From assembly GCA_024280945.1 (NCBI GenBank), contig JAMXLO010000028.1, positions 1 through 64,000 on the forward strand: a stretch of 64,000 nt of DNA, given 5' to 3'. Made by a program: the position numbers and the translations under genes. Shown in pieces: positions 16,653 through 25,389 of this stretch; positions within the stretch are counted from its first letter, which is position 1; each line of letters starts with the position of its first letter. The stretch comes from Acetobacteraceae bacterium. GTDB taxonomy: Bacteria; Pseudomonadota; Alphaproteobacteria; Acetobacterales; Acetobacteraceae. The notes beneath the pieces were generated by a model. The model saw only the letters and a list, made by a program, of their open reading frames with translations, did not search any database and had not been told where the DNA came from.

Positions 16653-17830
16653 CACAACGTCTCCTGCGAGCCGATGATCATTGTAGATACAGGTGTCACC
16701 ATCGGGCCGGCGATTACGCCGGCAACGTGCACATCGGGCACCTGCGCGGTGGACTGGCCGCGGATCTGCCGCACCGCTTCGATCTGCAGTTCCAGACCGT
16801 GCATATAGCATTCCGCCAAGTTGCCGCCGCTGGTGTTCAACGGCAGCTTTCCGCTGGGAGCGAGCAGGTTTTCCAACGTCAGAAAATCATTCGCCTCCTC
16901 CGGCTTGAAGAAGCCATGCTCCGCCATGCTCATCAGCACGCCACCGGTGAAGTTCTCGTAGCTCTGCAGCACATCGACGTCGTCGGGGCCAAGTTTGGCC
17001 ATCTCCCACAGATGCGGCGCGACCGGACCGAAGCTCGATGAGGCGAAGTCCGGCGCGTTGAACGAACGCGCCGCATTGCGGTGGTCGGAGCCTTGCGCCG
17101 CCGCCAGCACATAGGCCGGCTTGTGGCGGAAGTCCTTGGCTCGTTCCGCGGATACCAGGATCAGTGCCGCGGCGCCGTCATTCTCCTGGCAGCAATCGAA
17201 CAGACGATAAGGCTCGGCGATCCAGCGCGAAGTGTCATATGCCTCCTCGGTCAGTGGACGGCCATACATCACCGCGCGCGGATTGGATTGCGCATGATGA
17301 TAGGACGCCATGGCGATCGCGCGCATCGCTTCGCGCCGGACACCATGCTCGTGCATATAGCGCATGAACTTGAGCGCGAAGCGCTGCGCCGGCACGAAGA
17401 TGCCGTATGGATTGATCAGCGCGTTGTCGCCGGAGACGGTGCCGCCCGCCGCGGCGCGGCCAAATCGCTGGAACTGGCCTTGCGCCAGCGCGCGATACAC
17501 CACCGCGATGTCGGCCTGGCCGGTGATGATAGCCGCCGCGGCGTTGCCAACAGCAGCGGCGCCGCCACCCCCGCCACCGCCCCACTGCATGTTGGACAGC
17601 CGCAGTTCCTTGGTGCCAAGCGCGGCGGCCAGTCGTGAAGGATCGTTGCGATCGTTGCTGTAGGAGGCAAAGCTGTCGATGTCGCTCGGATCGATGCCGG
17701 CATCCGCAGCAGCGGCGAGGATCGCCATCAGCGCCAGCTTGAACTCCGGTTCAGGCGACTGGCCGTGCTTGTAGTATCTGGTCTCCCCGATGCCGACTAC
17801 GGCGACCTTGCCGCGCAGACTGCGTTCCAT
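16652..17830 (-). CDS. SCP2-type thiolase-like protein lacking the usual active-site cysteine
   Basis: 392 residues with a thiolase fold: VAVVGIGETRY, DSFASYSNDRND, a C-terminal LPLNTSGGNLAECYMHG block and VRQIRGQSTAQVP. Where thiolases carry the nucleophilic Cys (after the NM segment near 80), the sequence reads WGGGGGGG at 83-90, with no Cys. Related Cys-less SCP2 proteins such as Ltp2 are retro-aldolases that work with a DUF35 subunit, and a DUF35 gene follows directly. A C-C bond lyase acting on a 3-hydroxyacyl-CoA is therefore more likely than a true thiolase. The substrate is unknown. Confidence 0.83.
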   Translation of the reverse strand: MERSLRGKVAVVGIGETRYYKHGQSPEPEFKLALMAILAAAADAGIDPSDIDSFASYSNDRNDPSRLAAALGTKELRLSNMQWGGGGGGGAAAVGNAAAAIITGQADIAVVYRALAQGQFQRFGRAAAGGTVSGDNALINPYGIFVPAQRFALKFMRYMHEHGVRREAMRAIAMASYHHAQSNPRAVMYGRPLTEEAYDTSRWIAEPYRLFDCCQENDGAAALILVSAERAKDFRHKPAYVLAAAQGSDHRNAARSFNAPDFASSSFGPVAPHLWEMAKLGPDDVDVLQSYENFTGGVLMSMAEHGFFKPEEANDFLTLENLLAPSGKLPLNTSGGNLAECYMHGLELQIEAVRQIRGQSTAQVPDVHVAGVIAGPMVTPVSTMIIGSQETL

Positions 17831-17990
17831 AGTCCGGGTCTCCTCAGCGGCAGCTTATGACCGAGGCAAGCTTAGCCCTGCCGTCACTGCCGGCAAGGGT
17901 GCCGCGACCGAGTTGCTCAATCAGCGCTTGCACCTGATCGCACAAGCGTAAATGATTCAGACCCGGCAAGAGCGCTGGACGGGGGACCGC

Positions 17991-18542
17991 ATGCAGGCAG
18001 TGGTGAACGGCTCCGCCGACGAAGAGGCCGACAGCCGGTGGATGACCTACACCGAGCTGGCTACGGCCCGCCGCATCACCACGTCCTCGGCGATCAAGTT
18101 GGTGCTGCGGCGTGGTTGGCGGCGGCAGAAGGACAACCACGGAACTATGCGGGCCCTGGTTCCGCCCGATTGCTGGGAGCCGGCCCGCGGCAGAAACGTC
18201 GACGATGATGCCTCTGTCAGGGAAGCGATCGGCGCACTGGAGGCCTCGGTTGCTGCGCTGCGTGAGCGCGCCGAGGCAGCCGAACAGACGGCACGTTCGG
18301 AACGCGAGCGTGCCGACCGGGCGGTGCAGGCGCGCGACGGAGAGCTCATGCGGTCCAATTCACTGCGCGACCGGATCGACGCCTTGCGCGCGGAGCTGGC
18401 GGAAGCGATGGAGGCACTGGACATCGCACGATACGAGGCGTGGCAAGCAACGCAGGCGACCGAAGAGCTGCGGGCGGCCGACGCCACCTGGCATGCACTC
18501 GGACGGATCGAACGCGTCCGGCGTGCCTGGCGTGGCGAGTAG
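17991..18542 (+). CDS. Helix-turn-helix plus coiled-coil protein of unknown function
   Basis: 183 residues from ATG 17991, preferred over ATG 17952 because a GGGGGA site precedes it. The N-terminal segment WMTYTELATARRITTSSAIKLVLRRGWRRQK looks like a short DNA-binding helix-turn-helix with a basic recognition region. From about residue 85 onward the protein is an uninterrupted heptad-type coiled coil (ALEASVAALRERAEAAEQTA...). Similar small proteins occur in alphaproteobacterial accessory DNA, but I cannot name a function. It is flanked by genes on the opposite strand and is probably monocistronic. Confidence 0.68.
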   Translation: MQAVVNGSADEEADSRWMTYTELATARRITTSSAIKLVLRRGWRRQKDNHGTMRALVPPDCWEPARGRNVDDDASVREAIGALEASVAALRERAEAAEQTARSERERADRAVQARDGELMRSNSLRDRIDALRAELAEAMEALDIARYEAWQATQATEELRAADATWHALGRIERVRRAWRGE

Positions 18543-18543
18543 A

Positions 18544-18840
18544 TCAGTCGTCCGTCTTCTCCAGCACGTAGCCCTTTCCCGCCATGCAGGCCCGGATCGC
18601 GGCCCGCACTTCCGGCGGGCCGGTGATCGGCGAAATGATCCAGCTCTGTGGCGTCGCCGCGTTCTTCAGGCGGACCGCTTCCCGGGACGTTACGCGGCAC
18701 GTCTCGAGATCCGACTTATACTTCTCCGACGTATGGTCGCCCCGCACCGGCGGATCGTAGGCGGCGCAGCCACTCAGTCCGCTCAGCAGGAACGACAGAG
18801 CCAAAGTGGCGCGGTATGCCTGCACGCGTCCAGCGATCAT
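18544..18840 (-). CDS. Small predicted lipoprotein
   Basis: 98 residues starting at an ATG that overlaps the preceding hydrolase stop (ATGA). The signal LALSFLLSGLSGC has a clear lipobox. The mature part is short and charged, with two further Cys (ETCRVTS and IRACMAGKGYVLEK). This spacing resembles small periplasmic proteins annotated only as hypothetical. Function unknown. Confidence 0.65.
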   Translation of the reverse strand: MIAGRVQAYRATLALSFLLSGLSGCAAYDPPVRGDHTSEKYKSDLETCRVTSREAVRLKNAATPQSWIISPITGPPEVRAAIRACMAGKGYVLEKTDD

Positions 18841-19526
18841 CCCTGCATGATCAGCCTGGCAGTCTCCTCCGGCGCCGTCAGCATAGGATAATGCCCCGCA
18901 TCCATCTCGTGCCACATCGCGCCAAGTTTCTGTGCGGCGCGGCGTTGATGCGCCTCGCCCGGATTTGGCGCCTGGCGACACCAGACAACGGCCGCCTTCC
19001 AGCTCTGCTGCCAGAACGACGGCAACTTTACCGGCGCATCCATCGCGGCGACTGGATGCGGCGCGTAGCGCTCCAGCGTCCAAGCTTTGAGCGGTCCATC
19101 CAGGCTGGCGAACATCCGCGTTGCCGCATCCTCGCGCGACGGTCCGGTGGTCAGTTCCGTAGTGACGCGCGTTGTCCGGTTGACGATATCGCCGATCCGC
19201 TCGCCATCGAGCAGCGCCAATGCATCGAGAAATACCAGCCGGCCGATTCGATCGCGCGCACGCTCCGCTGCGTTGCACACGACCATGCCACCGCTGCTGG
19301 TGCCGACCAGCACGACATCACGCAGATCCTCGAAGAACAGCAGGTCGGCGATCTCCTGCCCATGCGTCTCGGTGGTGATGCCAGGACGCAGCGCGTGGCG
19401 GCGTTCCGCACACCCATCAAGTGAAGGCGCATGGATGCGATGTCCCGCCGCTGTCAGCCGCGCCACCACGTGTTGCCAGATCCAGCCGCCCTGATAGGCG
19501 CCGTGCACCAATACGATGTTTGCCAT
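18837..19526 (-). CDS. Alpha/beta hydrolase (esterase/MenH-like)
   Basis: 229 residues: N-terminal IVLVHGAYQGGWIWQ (oxyanion loop), nucleophile in VLVGTSSGGMVV, and a C-terminal His in DAGHYPML. This is the compact size of cytoplasmic esterases and salicylate-esterase-like hydrolases that lack a large lid. No signal peptide. It is followed within 4 bp by the small lipoprotein gene and lies 9 bp downstream of the MHS transporter, so the three probably share a transcript. The substrate is likely an ester or lactone. Confidence 0.84.
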   Translation of the reverse strand: MANIVLVHGAYQGGWIWQHVVARLTAAGHRIHAPSLDGCAERRHALRPGITTETHGQEIADLLFFEDLRDVVLVGTSSGGMVVCNAAERARDRIGRLVFLDALALLDGERIGDIVNRTTRVTTELTTGPSREDAATRMFASLDGPLKAWTLERYAPHPVAAMDAPVKLPSFWQQSWKAAVVWCRQAPNPGEAHQRRAAQKLGAMWHEMDAGHYPMLTAPEETARLIMQG

Positions 19527-19535
19527 GTTTCCCCC

Positions 19536-20852
19536 TTAAGCCAACGCAGGCGCGCGATGACGCTCCCGCACGAACAGCACAGCGATGCCGCTGACGATCC
19601 CCGCGGCAATCACGTAATAACTCGGCGCCAGCACGTCGCCGGTGATGCGCACCAGGAATGTCGAGATATACGGTGCGAACCCGCCGAAGATCGCCACTGC
19701 GAAGCCATAGCTGACCGACAGCGCTGTGTAGCGAATGTTAGTCGGGAACATCTCCGACAGGATCGTCGAGATCACCCCGGTATACAGTGTCAGCACCGCC
19801 TGGGCGATTGCCTGCACCACCAGCATACCCCAGAAACTCGGATAGGTCGCAAGGAACAGGAAAAGCGGGTAGGCCATGATCACCGCGAGCAGTGAGCAGG
19901 CGAACAGCATCGGCTTACGACCGACCCGATCCGAGTAGTGTCCGACGATCGGCGTCAGCACGAGATACAGCGTGCCGGCCAGCGCAGTCGACCACAGCGC
20001 GTAGCTCAGATCGATCTTCAGTGTCTGCGACGCGAAACTCGGCAGGAACACCAGGAACACGTAATTGATCACGCAGCCGATGATCGACAGTCCGAAACCC
20101 GCCAGGAACATGCCGCCGTGCGCGCTGACTGCTTCGGCTATCGGCATGCGCTTGATCGTCTGGGCCTCTACCGCGCGCTGGAAGGCCGGTGTTTCAGCGA
20201 CACGCGTGCGCAGATAGTAGCCGATCGGGCCGAGGACGAAGCCGAATAGGAAAGGAACGCGCCAGCCCCAGCTGAAGAAGCTTTCCGAGCTCATGGACGA
20301 ACTGAGAATGGCGGCAGAGAAGGTGGCACCCATCGCGCCAATTGCCGTGGCCGCCTGCTGAAAGCTGCCGATCAGGCCGCGGCGTCCGGCTGGTGCATGC
20401 TCCACCAGGAACGCCGCGGCACCGCCCCATTCACCGCCGGTGGAAAATCCCTGCAGCATGCGGCAGATCACCAACAGGATCGGTGCCCAGAGGCCGATTG
20501 CGGCATATGACGGGATCAGCCCGGTGATGCCGGTGGCGCACGCCATCAGGCCCACCGTTACCACCAGCGCTTTGCGCCGACCGAAACGATCGCCGTAGTA
20601 GCCAATGACCAATGCGCCGATCGGCCGGAACACGAACCCAACAGCGAAGGTGGCGAAACTTGCAAGCAGCGAGGCCGAGGGATCGTTCGAGGGAAAGAAT
20701 GCGCGGCCGATGGCAACGGCGAAGAAACCGTAGATGACGAAGTCGAAGATCTCGAATGCCTGACCTGCAGCGCAGGCAAGCACGGCACGCCGCACCATCG
20801 CTGCGTCCTCGGTCCCGGGTAATGAGGCTGCAGGGTTTGTCGTGCCCGCCAT
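19536..20852 (-). CDS. MFS transporter of the metabolite:H+ symporter (MHS) family
   Basis: 438 residues from ATG 20852, which has a GGGAGA site; the in-frame ATG at 20867 lacks one. Family signatures: EIFDFVIYGFFAVAIGRAFFPS at the first helix, GDRFGRRKAL in the loop between helices 2 and 3, and RMLQGFSTGGEWGGAAAFLVEH. Twelve hydrophobic helices can be followed. MHS members (KgtP, ShiA, PcaT, citrate carriers) import organic acids with protons. Divergence from a 3-oxoadipate-type CoA-transferase suggests a dicarboxylate or aromatic acid as substrate. Confidence 0.92.
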   Translation of the reverse strand: MAGTTNPAASLPGTEDAAMVRRAVLACAAGQAFEIFDFVIYGFFAVAIGRAFFPSNDPSASLLASFATFAVGFVFRPIGALVIGYYGDRFGRRKALVVTVGLMACATGITGLIPSYAAIGLWAPILLVICRMLQGFSTGGEWGGAAAFLVEHAPAGRRGLIGSFQQAATAIGAMGATFSAAILSSSMSSESFFSWGWRVPFLFGFVLGPIGYYLRTRVAETPAFQRAVEAQTIKRMPIAEAVSAHGGMFLAGFGLSIIGCVINYVFLVFLPSFASQTLKIDLSYALWSTALAGTLYLVLTPIVGHYSDRVGRKPMLFACSLLAVIMAYPLFLFLATYPSFWGMLVVQAIAQAVLTLYTGVISTILSEMFPTNIRYTALSVSYGFAVAIFGGFAPYISTFLVRITGDVLAPSYYVIAAGIVSGIAVLFVRERHRAPALA

Positions 20853-20923
20853 GTGCTCTCCCGTCATGAACAGCGCGATTTCTCAGGCTATCCCATGCTG
20901 GAGCCGTGCGCTACCGTCCGCGT

Positions 20924-21583
20924 ATGATCGACAAGTTCGTGCGCACCATGGCGGATGCCATGACAGGCGTTGCCGATGGCTCCACCATCCTGCTCGGTGG
21001 CTTCGGCGACGTTGGCATTCCCACGCCGCTGCTCGACGGCCTGATCGAACAGGGTGCACGTAATCTGACGATCGTCGCAGTTGCCGGTGGTCGCGACGGC
21101 AGCGCAATCGAACGCCTGCTGTCACTTGGTCGCGTGCGGCGACTGATCTGCAGCTTCGTGCGGCCTGCAAGCCTCGCCGGACGACTGTTCCAACGCGGCG
21201 AGTTGGATGTTGAGATCGTGCCGCAGGGCACAATGGCCGAGAGAATGCGCGCCGCCGGCGCCGGTATCACCGGTTTCTATACGCCCACCGGAGCCGACAC
21301 GCTGCTGGCCGAGGGACGCGAAACGCGCGAAATCGGTGGAAAGCTGTGCCTGCTGGAATATCCGCTGCCAGGCGATGTGGCACTCATCGAGGCATGGCAG
21401 GCGGATCGCTGGGGCAACCTGACCTATCGCGACAGTGCGCGAAACTTCAATCCGGTGATGGCAATGGCCGCAAAGCTCACCATCGTGATGACGCGCAATG
21501 TCGCCGCTCTTGGCGAACTGGCGCCGGAGACCATCGTCACGCCTGGCATCTTCGTGAACCGCGTGCTGCACGTGCCGCTCTGA
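20924..21583 (+). CDS. pcaI: 3-oxoacid CoA-transferase subunit A (PcaI/CatI type)
   Basis: 219 residues from ATG 20924; a GTG at 20906 is the only earlier option. The family I signature is seen: MADAMTGVADGSTILLGGFGDVGIPTPLLDGL, then GARNLTIVAVAGG, EIVPQGTMAERMRAAGAGITGFYTPTGADT. It pairs with the next gene to transfer CoA from succinyl-CoA to 3-oxoadipate, the penultimate step of the beta-ketoadipate pathway. Acetoacetate-specific ScoA has a very similar sequence. A thiolase for the final step is not adjacent, so the physiological acid remains open. Confidence 0.87.
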   Translation: MIDKFVRTMADAMTGVADGSTILLGGFGDVGIPTPLLDGLIEQGARNLTIVAVAGGRDGSAIERLLSLGRVRRLICSFVRPASLAGRLFQRGELDVEIVPQGTMAERMRAAGAGITGFYTPTGADTLLAEGRETREIGGKLCLLEYPLPGDVALIEAWQADRWGNLTYRDSARNFNPVMAMAAKLTIVMTRNVAALGELAPETIVTPGIFVNRVLHVPL

Positions 21584-21593
21584 AAGGATTTCG

Positions 21594-22232
21594 ATGGCAT
21601 TCACTCCGCTCGATCGCAACGGCATTGCGGCACGCTGCGCGCAGGACATCCCCGAAGGCTGGCTGGTCAATCTCGGCATCGGCATTCCGACGTTGGTCGC
21701 TGACTTCGTGCCGCCGGATCGCGAGGTGATCTTCCATGCCGAGAATGGTGTGATCGGCGTTGGTCCCGCGCCAGCGACCGATGCGGTCAATCCGTTCCTG
21801 ATCAATGCCAGCACCACGCATGTCACGCTACGTACTGGCGGATCGTATGTGCATCATGCGGACAGTTTCGCCATTGCGCGGGGCGGACATTTGGATCTGT
21901 GCGTGCTCGGTGCATTCGAAGTCGCAGAGAACGGCGATATCGCCAACTGGGCGCGATCGGCCGACGAGCCCGTAAAGCAGGTTGGCGGTGCGATGGACCT
22001 GGCAATCGGTGCGCAGCGCCTGTGGGTGGTGATGGAACATACCACCAAAGACAGCGAGCCACGACTGCGTCGGCGTTGCACCTATCCGCTGACGGCAAAG
22101 GGCGTGGTGAAGCGGGTCTACACAAATCTCGCGGTGCTCGATGTGACACCGGACGGCTTCGTCGTGCGCGACATGATTCCAGGCATGACGCTGGAGGCGT
22201 TGCAGGCCCGCACGGAGGCAAAGCTGGCCTAG
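21594..22232 (+). CDS. pcaJ: 3-oxoacid CoA-transferase subunit B (PcaJ/CatJ type)
   Basis: 212 residues, ATG 21594 preceded by AAAGGA, 10 bp after subunit A. Catalytic Glu lies in FHAENGVIGVGP, the ENG motif that forms the glutamyl-CoA thioester. Other family blocks are GWLVNLGIGIPTLVADF and DSFAIARGGHLDLCVLGAFEV, and the C-terminus VKRVYTNLAVLDVTPDGF. It forms a heterodimer or heterotetramer with the upstream subunit. Same pathway reservations as for subunit A. Confidence 0.9.
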   Translation: MAFTPLDRNGIAARCAQDIPEGWLVNLGIGIPTLVADFVPPDREVIFHAENGVIGVGPAPATDAVNPFLINASTTHVTLRTGGSYVHHADSFAIARGGHLDLCVLGAFEVAENGDIANWARSADEPVKQVGGAMDLAIGAQRLWVVMEHTTKDSEPRLRRRCTYPLTAKGVVKRVYTNLAVLDVTPDGFVVRDMIPGMTLEALQARTEAKLA

Positions 22233-22235
22233 GCT

Positions 22236-22270
22236 GTCATTGCGAGGAGGCAGAGCCGACGAAGCAATCT
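22236..22270. repeat. REP-like half element
   Basis: The 35-bp stretch starting GTCATTGCGAGG and ending GACGAAGCAATCT matches the frequent alphaproteobacterial intergenic palindrome built of GTCATTGCGAGG and GAAGCAATCC arms. Only one orientation is present. It lies in the short gap between the CoA-transferase and the substrate-binding-protein gene. A diverged relative is at 39677-39742. Confidence 0.6.
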
Positions 22271-22292
22271 CGGAACGATGGAGGAAACACCC

Positions 22293-23621
22293 ATGCAGAC
22301 CCGCATAACACGTCGCCGTACTCTGCAAGCCACTGCTGCGGCGTTGCCTCTGGTGCATATTCGGTCCGCCGGAGCCGCCGGGAAGTTGGCGCTCGCCTTC
22401 TGGGACCATTGGGTTCCGGGCGGCAATGATGCGATGAGCAGACAGATCAACGCGTGGGCGCAGCAGAACCATGTCGAGGTGACCGTCGACTACATGAGCG
22501 CCGGCAACAAGCTGCTGATCACTGCGGCAGCCGAAGAGCAGGCGAAGACCGGCCACGATGTCATCGCACTCCCGGTATGGGAGATCCATAACCACGCGCG
22601 CGCTTTCGAGCCGGTGGACGAGGTGGTGCAGCGACTGATTGCCAAGTACGGTCCGACCAACGAGGTGAATGAATATCTCGCCAAGGTGAACGGCCACTGG
22701 ATGGCGGTGCCAAGCAATTCCGGTTCGCAGAATCAGCCACCGGTGGGTCGTATCAGTGTGCTCAGGGACAAGGCGGGGCTCGACCTGCCGTCGATGTATC
22801 CGGTGAACGATCAGTACACCGCGGGCGCCGATGCGTGGACATGGGAGGCGCATCTGAAGGCCGCGGAATCCTGCCAGAAGGCCGGCAAGCCGTTCGCACT
22901 CGGCCTGTCCAACGCTGGCGACTGTGTCGACTTTTGCGGCGCACTGTTTGCGGCCTACGGCGCCGACCTGGTCGATGCAAAGGGCAACGTCACAGTGCGC
23001 TCGGACGCGGTGCGCCAGGTGCTCGAATATGGTGAGCAACTGGTCAAGTCCCTGCCGCGGGACGTGCTGAGCTATGACAGCGCGTCGAACAACCGCGCGC
23101 TGATCTCGGGGCAGAGCGCCCTGATCTTCAATCCGCCCTCGGCTTGGGCCGTGGCCAAGCGCGACCAGCCGCAGGTGGCGCAGGACTGCTGGACGATTTC
23201 TGCACCGCGCGGACCGAAGGGGCGGTTCGTCGCATACAATCCGTATTTCTCGGCCATCTGGTCGTACAGCCGCAACAAGCAGTCGGCGAAGGATCTGTTG
23301 GAACATTTGTCGCAGCGCGAGCAGGTGGAAGAACGAACCAAAGCGGTATCGGGTTTCGACATTCCGCCGTTCGACAGCATGCTGGATTTTCCGGTGTGGA
23401 ACGAGGTCGAGCCGCCGCGCGGCACCGTGTATCACTACCCCATCCGTCCGTCGCATCATGCGCGTCCGCATGTTGCCGGGACGCCCGCCGCACCGGAGAT
23501 TGCAGTGCAGATTTATAACCGCGGCACGCAGCCGGCGATGCTGGCGAAGTTGTTCAGCGGCCAGTCGGTCCCGCAGGTGATCGCCTGGGCGGAAGAAGAG
23601 CTGGAGGGTTTTTCGCGATGA
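22293..23621 (+). CDS. Extracellular solute-binding protein (family 1, ABC sugar/polyol type) with Tat-like signal
   Basis: 442 residues from ATG 22293 behind a GGAGGAAA site. The N-terminus ITRRRTLQATAAALPLV has the twin-Arg pattern. The mature protein begins KLALAFWDHWVPGGNDAM and shows the usual two-lobe family-1 binding-protein arrangement (SAGNKLLITAAAEEQAKTGHDVIALPVWEIHNHA, GQSALIFNPPSAWA). Such proteins deliver substrate to an ABC permease. No permease or ATPase gene is adjacent; the next gene is a hydrolase, overlapping by 4 bp. It is an orphan binding protein or one serving a transporter elsewhere. Confidence 0.85.
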   Translation: MQTRITRRRTLQATAAALPLVHIRSAGAAGKLALAFWDHWVPGGNDAMSRQINAWAQQNHVEVTVDYMSAGNKLLITAAAEEQAKTGHDVIALPVWEIHNHARAFEPVDEVVQRLIAKYGPTNEVNEYLAKVNGHWMAVPSNSGSQNQPPVGRISVLRDKAGLDLPSMYPVNDQYTAGADAWTWEAHLKAAESCQKAGKPFALGLSNAGDCVDFCGALFAAYGADLVDAKGNVTVRSDAVRQVLEYGEQLVKSLPRDVLSYDSASNNRALISGQSALIFNPPSAWAVAKRDQPQVAQDCWTISAPRGPKGRFVAYNPYFSAIWSYSRNKQSAKDLLEHLSQREQVEERTKAVSGFDIPPFDSMLDFPVWNEVEPPRGTVYHYPIRPSHHARPHVAGTPAAPEIAVQIYNRGTQPAMLAKLFSGQSVPQVIAWAEEELEGFSR

Positions 23622-25375
23622 TCACAGCAATTGAAATTACCGCCCGTGCGCCGTTCGTCGGCGGCGCAGTGTTCGGCAGCGTGGGCGCCTATGAGCGGCT
23701 GGATGGCGTTGCCATCGGTGAACTCGATCCCACGCACAGTGCCAATAGCGGCATCGTCAACATCGACAAGGCGCCATGCAGTACGCGCGGCAATGTCGAG
23801 TACCGCAGCGATATCTGCATTCTGCGCCCCGCCGACCCCGAACGCGGCAACGGCCGGATTCTCTATGAGGTGAACAACCGCGGCCGGATCATGCTGTTTG
23901 CCAATCTGTGCGCTGGCAAGGCGGGCAACCAGCCGACCAGCACCGCCGACCTGGGCAACGCTCTGCCACTGCACCGTGGCTTCACCTTGGTCTGGTCCGG
24001 CTGGGACCCTGGCGCGCCACGGGCGAATGGCGGCCTTGGCCTCGATGCCCCGGTGGCGACTGACAATGGTGCGCCAATCGTGCGCCGAATCCGCGAGGAA
24101 TTCGTCTCCGGCACCCGCGGGGGCGATCTCCAGCAATTCCGCCTGTCCTATGAGGCAGCGTCGAGCGACGATGCCGTGCTGACGGTGCGTCGTACGCAGA
24201 CAGCGCCGCGGCAGGACGTGGCGTTCGAGTTCGTCGATGCCCGCACGATCCGGCTCGCCGCAGGTGCACTGCCCCAGCCTGGTTCGATCTATGAGCTGCG
24301 ATACAATGCGACCAATCCGCACGTTCTCGGCGTCGGCTTCGCCGCGACGCGCGACATCGTCTCGCATCTGCGCAAAAGTGCTGGTGGACGCGACTTGCTC
24401 GGACGCCAGCCCACGCACGCCTTGGCCTTTGGCATCTCGCAGGCCGGACGCTACCTGCGCGACCATCTTGCCCAAGGGTTCAACAGAGACGAACTCGGCG
24501 CTCGCGTATTCGACGGCCTGTTCACCCACGTGGCGGGCATCGGTCGCGTGTTCTGCAATACCGAGTTCGGTCAGCCGGGACGTACGCGCACCTGGCATGA
24601 AGACCACGATTTTCCGGAAGTGGACTATCCGTTCGCCACGTCGGAATTGCTGCAAGGCGACGATGTGAAGGTGATCGAGACCAATACCTCGACCGAGTAT
24701 TGGCAGAAAGGGGCGTCATTGCTGCATACGGACGGCACTCAGGATCTCACACTGCCGCCGAATGTTCGTGGCTATTACCTGCCCGGCACCCAGCATGGCG
24801 GCAAGGCAGGCATGCCGCGCGACGCCGGCCCCTGCACCAATCCGCGCAACTGGCACGACCCGATGCCGGCGATCCGCGCGCTGCTGGTTGCTCTGGATGC
24901 GTGGGTGGCGGAGGGGCGGGAACCCCCCGAGTCTCGGTTGCCTCACATAGCGGATGGGACACTCGTGAAGGCCGAGGCGGTAGCCTGGCCGGAGGTGGCG
25001 GGCTTGGTGCCGCCCGCGGCCGCGAATGATGTGGCGGCGCTCGATGACTGGACCGATCCGAAGACGCCGGTGAAGACATGGCAGGCGCTGGTGCCCCAGG
25101 TGGGCGCGGACGGCAATGAGATCGCGGGTGTGAGACTGCCGGACATCGCTGTGCCGACCGGGATGTTCACGGGGTGGAACCTCTACCGGGCGCCGATGCC
25201 GGAGGGGGAACTGGCCGACCGCGAGGGGACATATCTCGCGTTCGATGCGGAGCGGTTTGCTTCGAAGGCAGCGTATGTGGCGAGGGTGGAAGAGGTGGTT
25301 GCAGCGCTGGTGCGGGATCGCCTGCTGCTCGACGAGGATGCGCCGTCGTATATACAACGGGCACGAGAGCGGTAG
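23618..25375 (+). CDS. Large alpha/beta-hydrolase-domain protein (PF20091-like)
   Basis: 585 residues starting 4 bp inside the binding-protein gene. The N-terminus AIEITARAPFVGGAVFGSVGAYERLDGVAIGELDP and ILYEVNNRGRIMLF are characteristic of a poorly studied large hydrolase family. The motif AFGISQAGRYLRDHLAQGFN corresponds to the nucleophile elbow with Ser. There is no signal peptide. The C-terminal half contains the rest of the catalytic core and TWQALVPQVGADGNEIAGV. The substrate is unknown; co-translation with the binding protein hints that it processes the imported compound. Confidence 0.75.
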   Translation: MITAIEITARAPFVGGAVFGSVGAYERLDGVAIGELDPTHSANSGIVNIDKAPCSTRGNVEYRSDICILRPADPERGNGRILYEVNNRGRIMLFANLCAGKAGNQPTSTADLGNALPLHRGFTLVWSGWDPGAPRANGGLGLDAPVATDNGAPIVRRIREEFVSGTRGGDLQQFRLSYEAASSDDAVLTVRRTQTAPRQDVAFEFVDARTIRLAAGALPQPGSIYELRYNATNPHVLGVGFAATRDIVSHLRKSAGGRDLLGRQPTHALAFGISQAGRYLRDHLAQGFNRDELGARVFDGLFTHVAGIGRVFCNTEFGQPGRTRTWHEDHDFPEVDYPFATSELLQGDDVKVIETNTSTEYWQKGASLLHTDGTQDLTLPPNVRGYYLPGTQHGGKAGMPRDAGPCTNPRNWHDPMPAIRALLVALDAWVAEGREPPESRLPHIADGTLVKAEAVAWPEVAGLVPPAAANDVAALDDWTDPKTPVKTWQALVPQVGADGNEIAGVRLPDIAVPTGMFTGWNLYRAPMPEGELADREGTYLAFDAERFASKAAYVARVEEVVAALVRDRLLLDEDAPSYIQRARER

Positions 25376-25389
25376 GGCGGCGACAGGCG

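Noticed and set aside
21828-23471. Minus-strand 547-codon open frame
   Set aside because: Antisense to the CoA-transferase subunit B and binding-protein genes; composition is arginine/histidine-rich noise.
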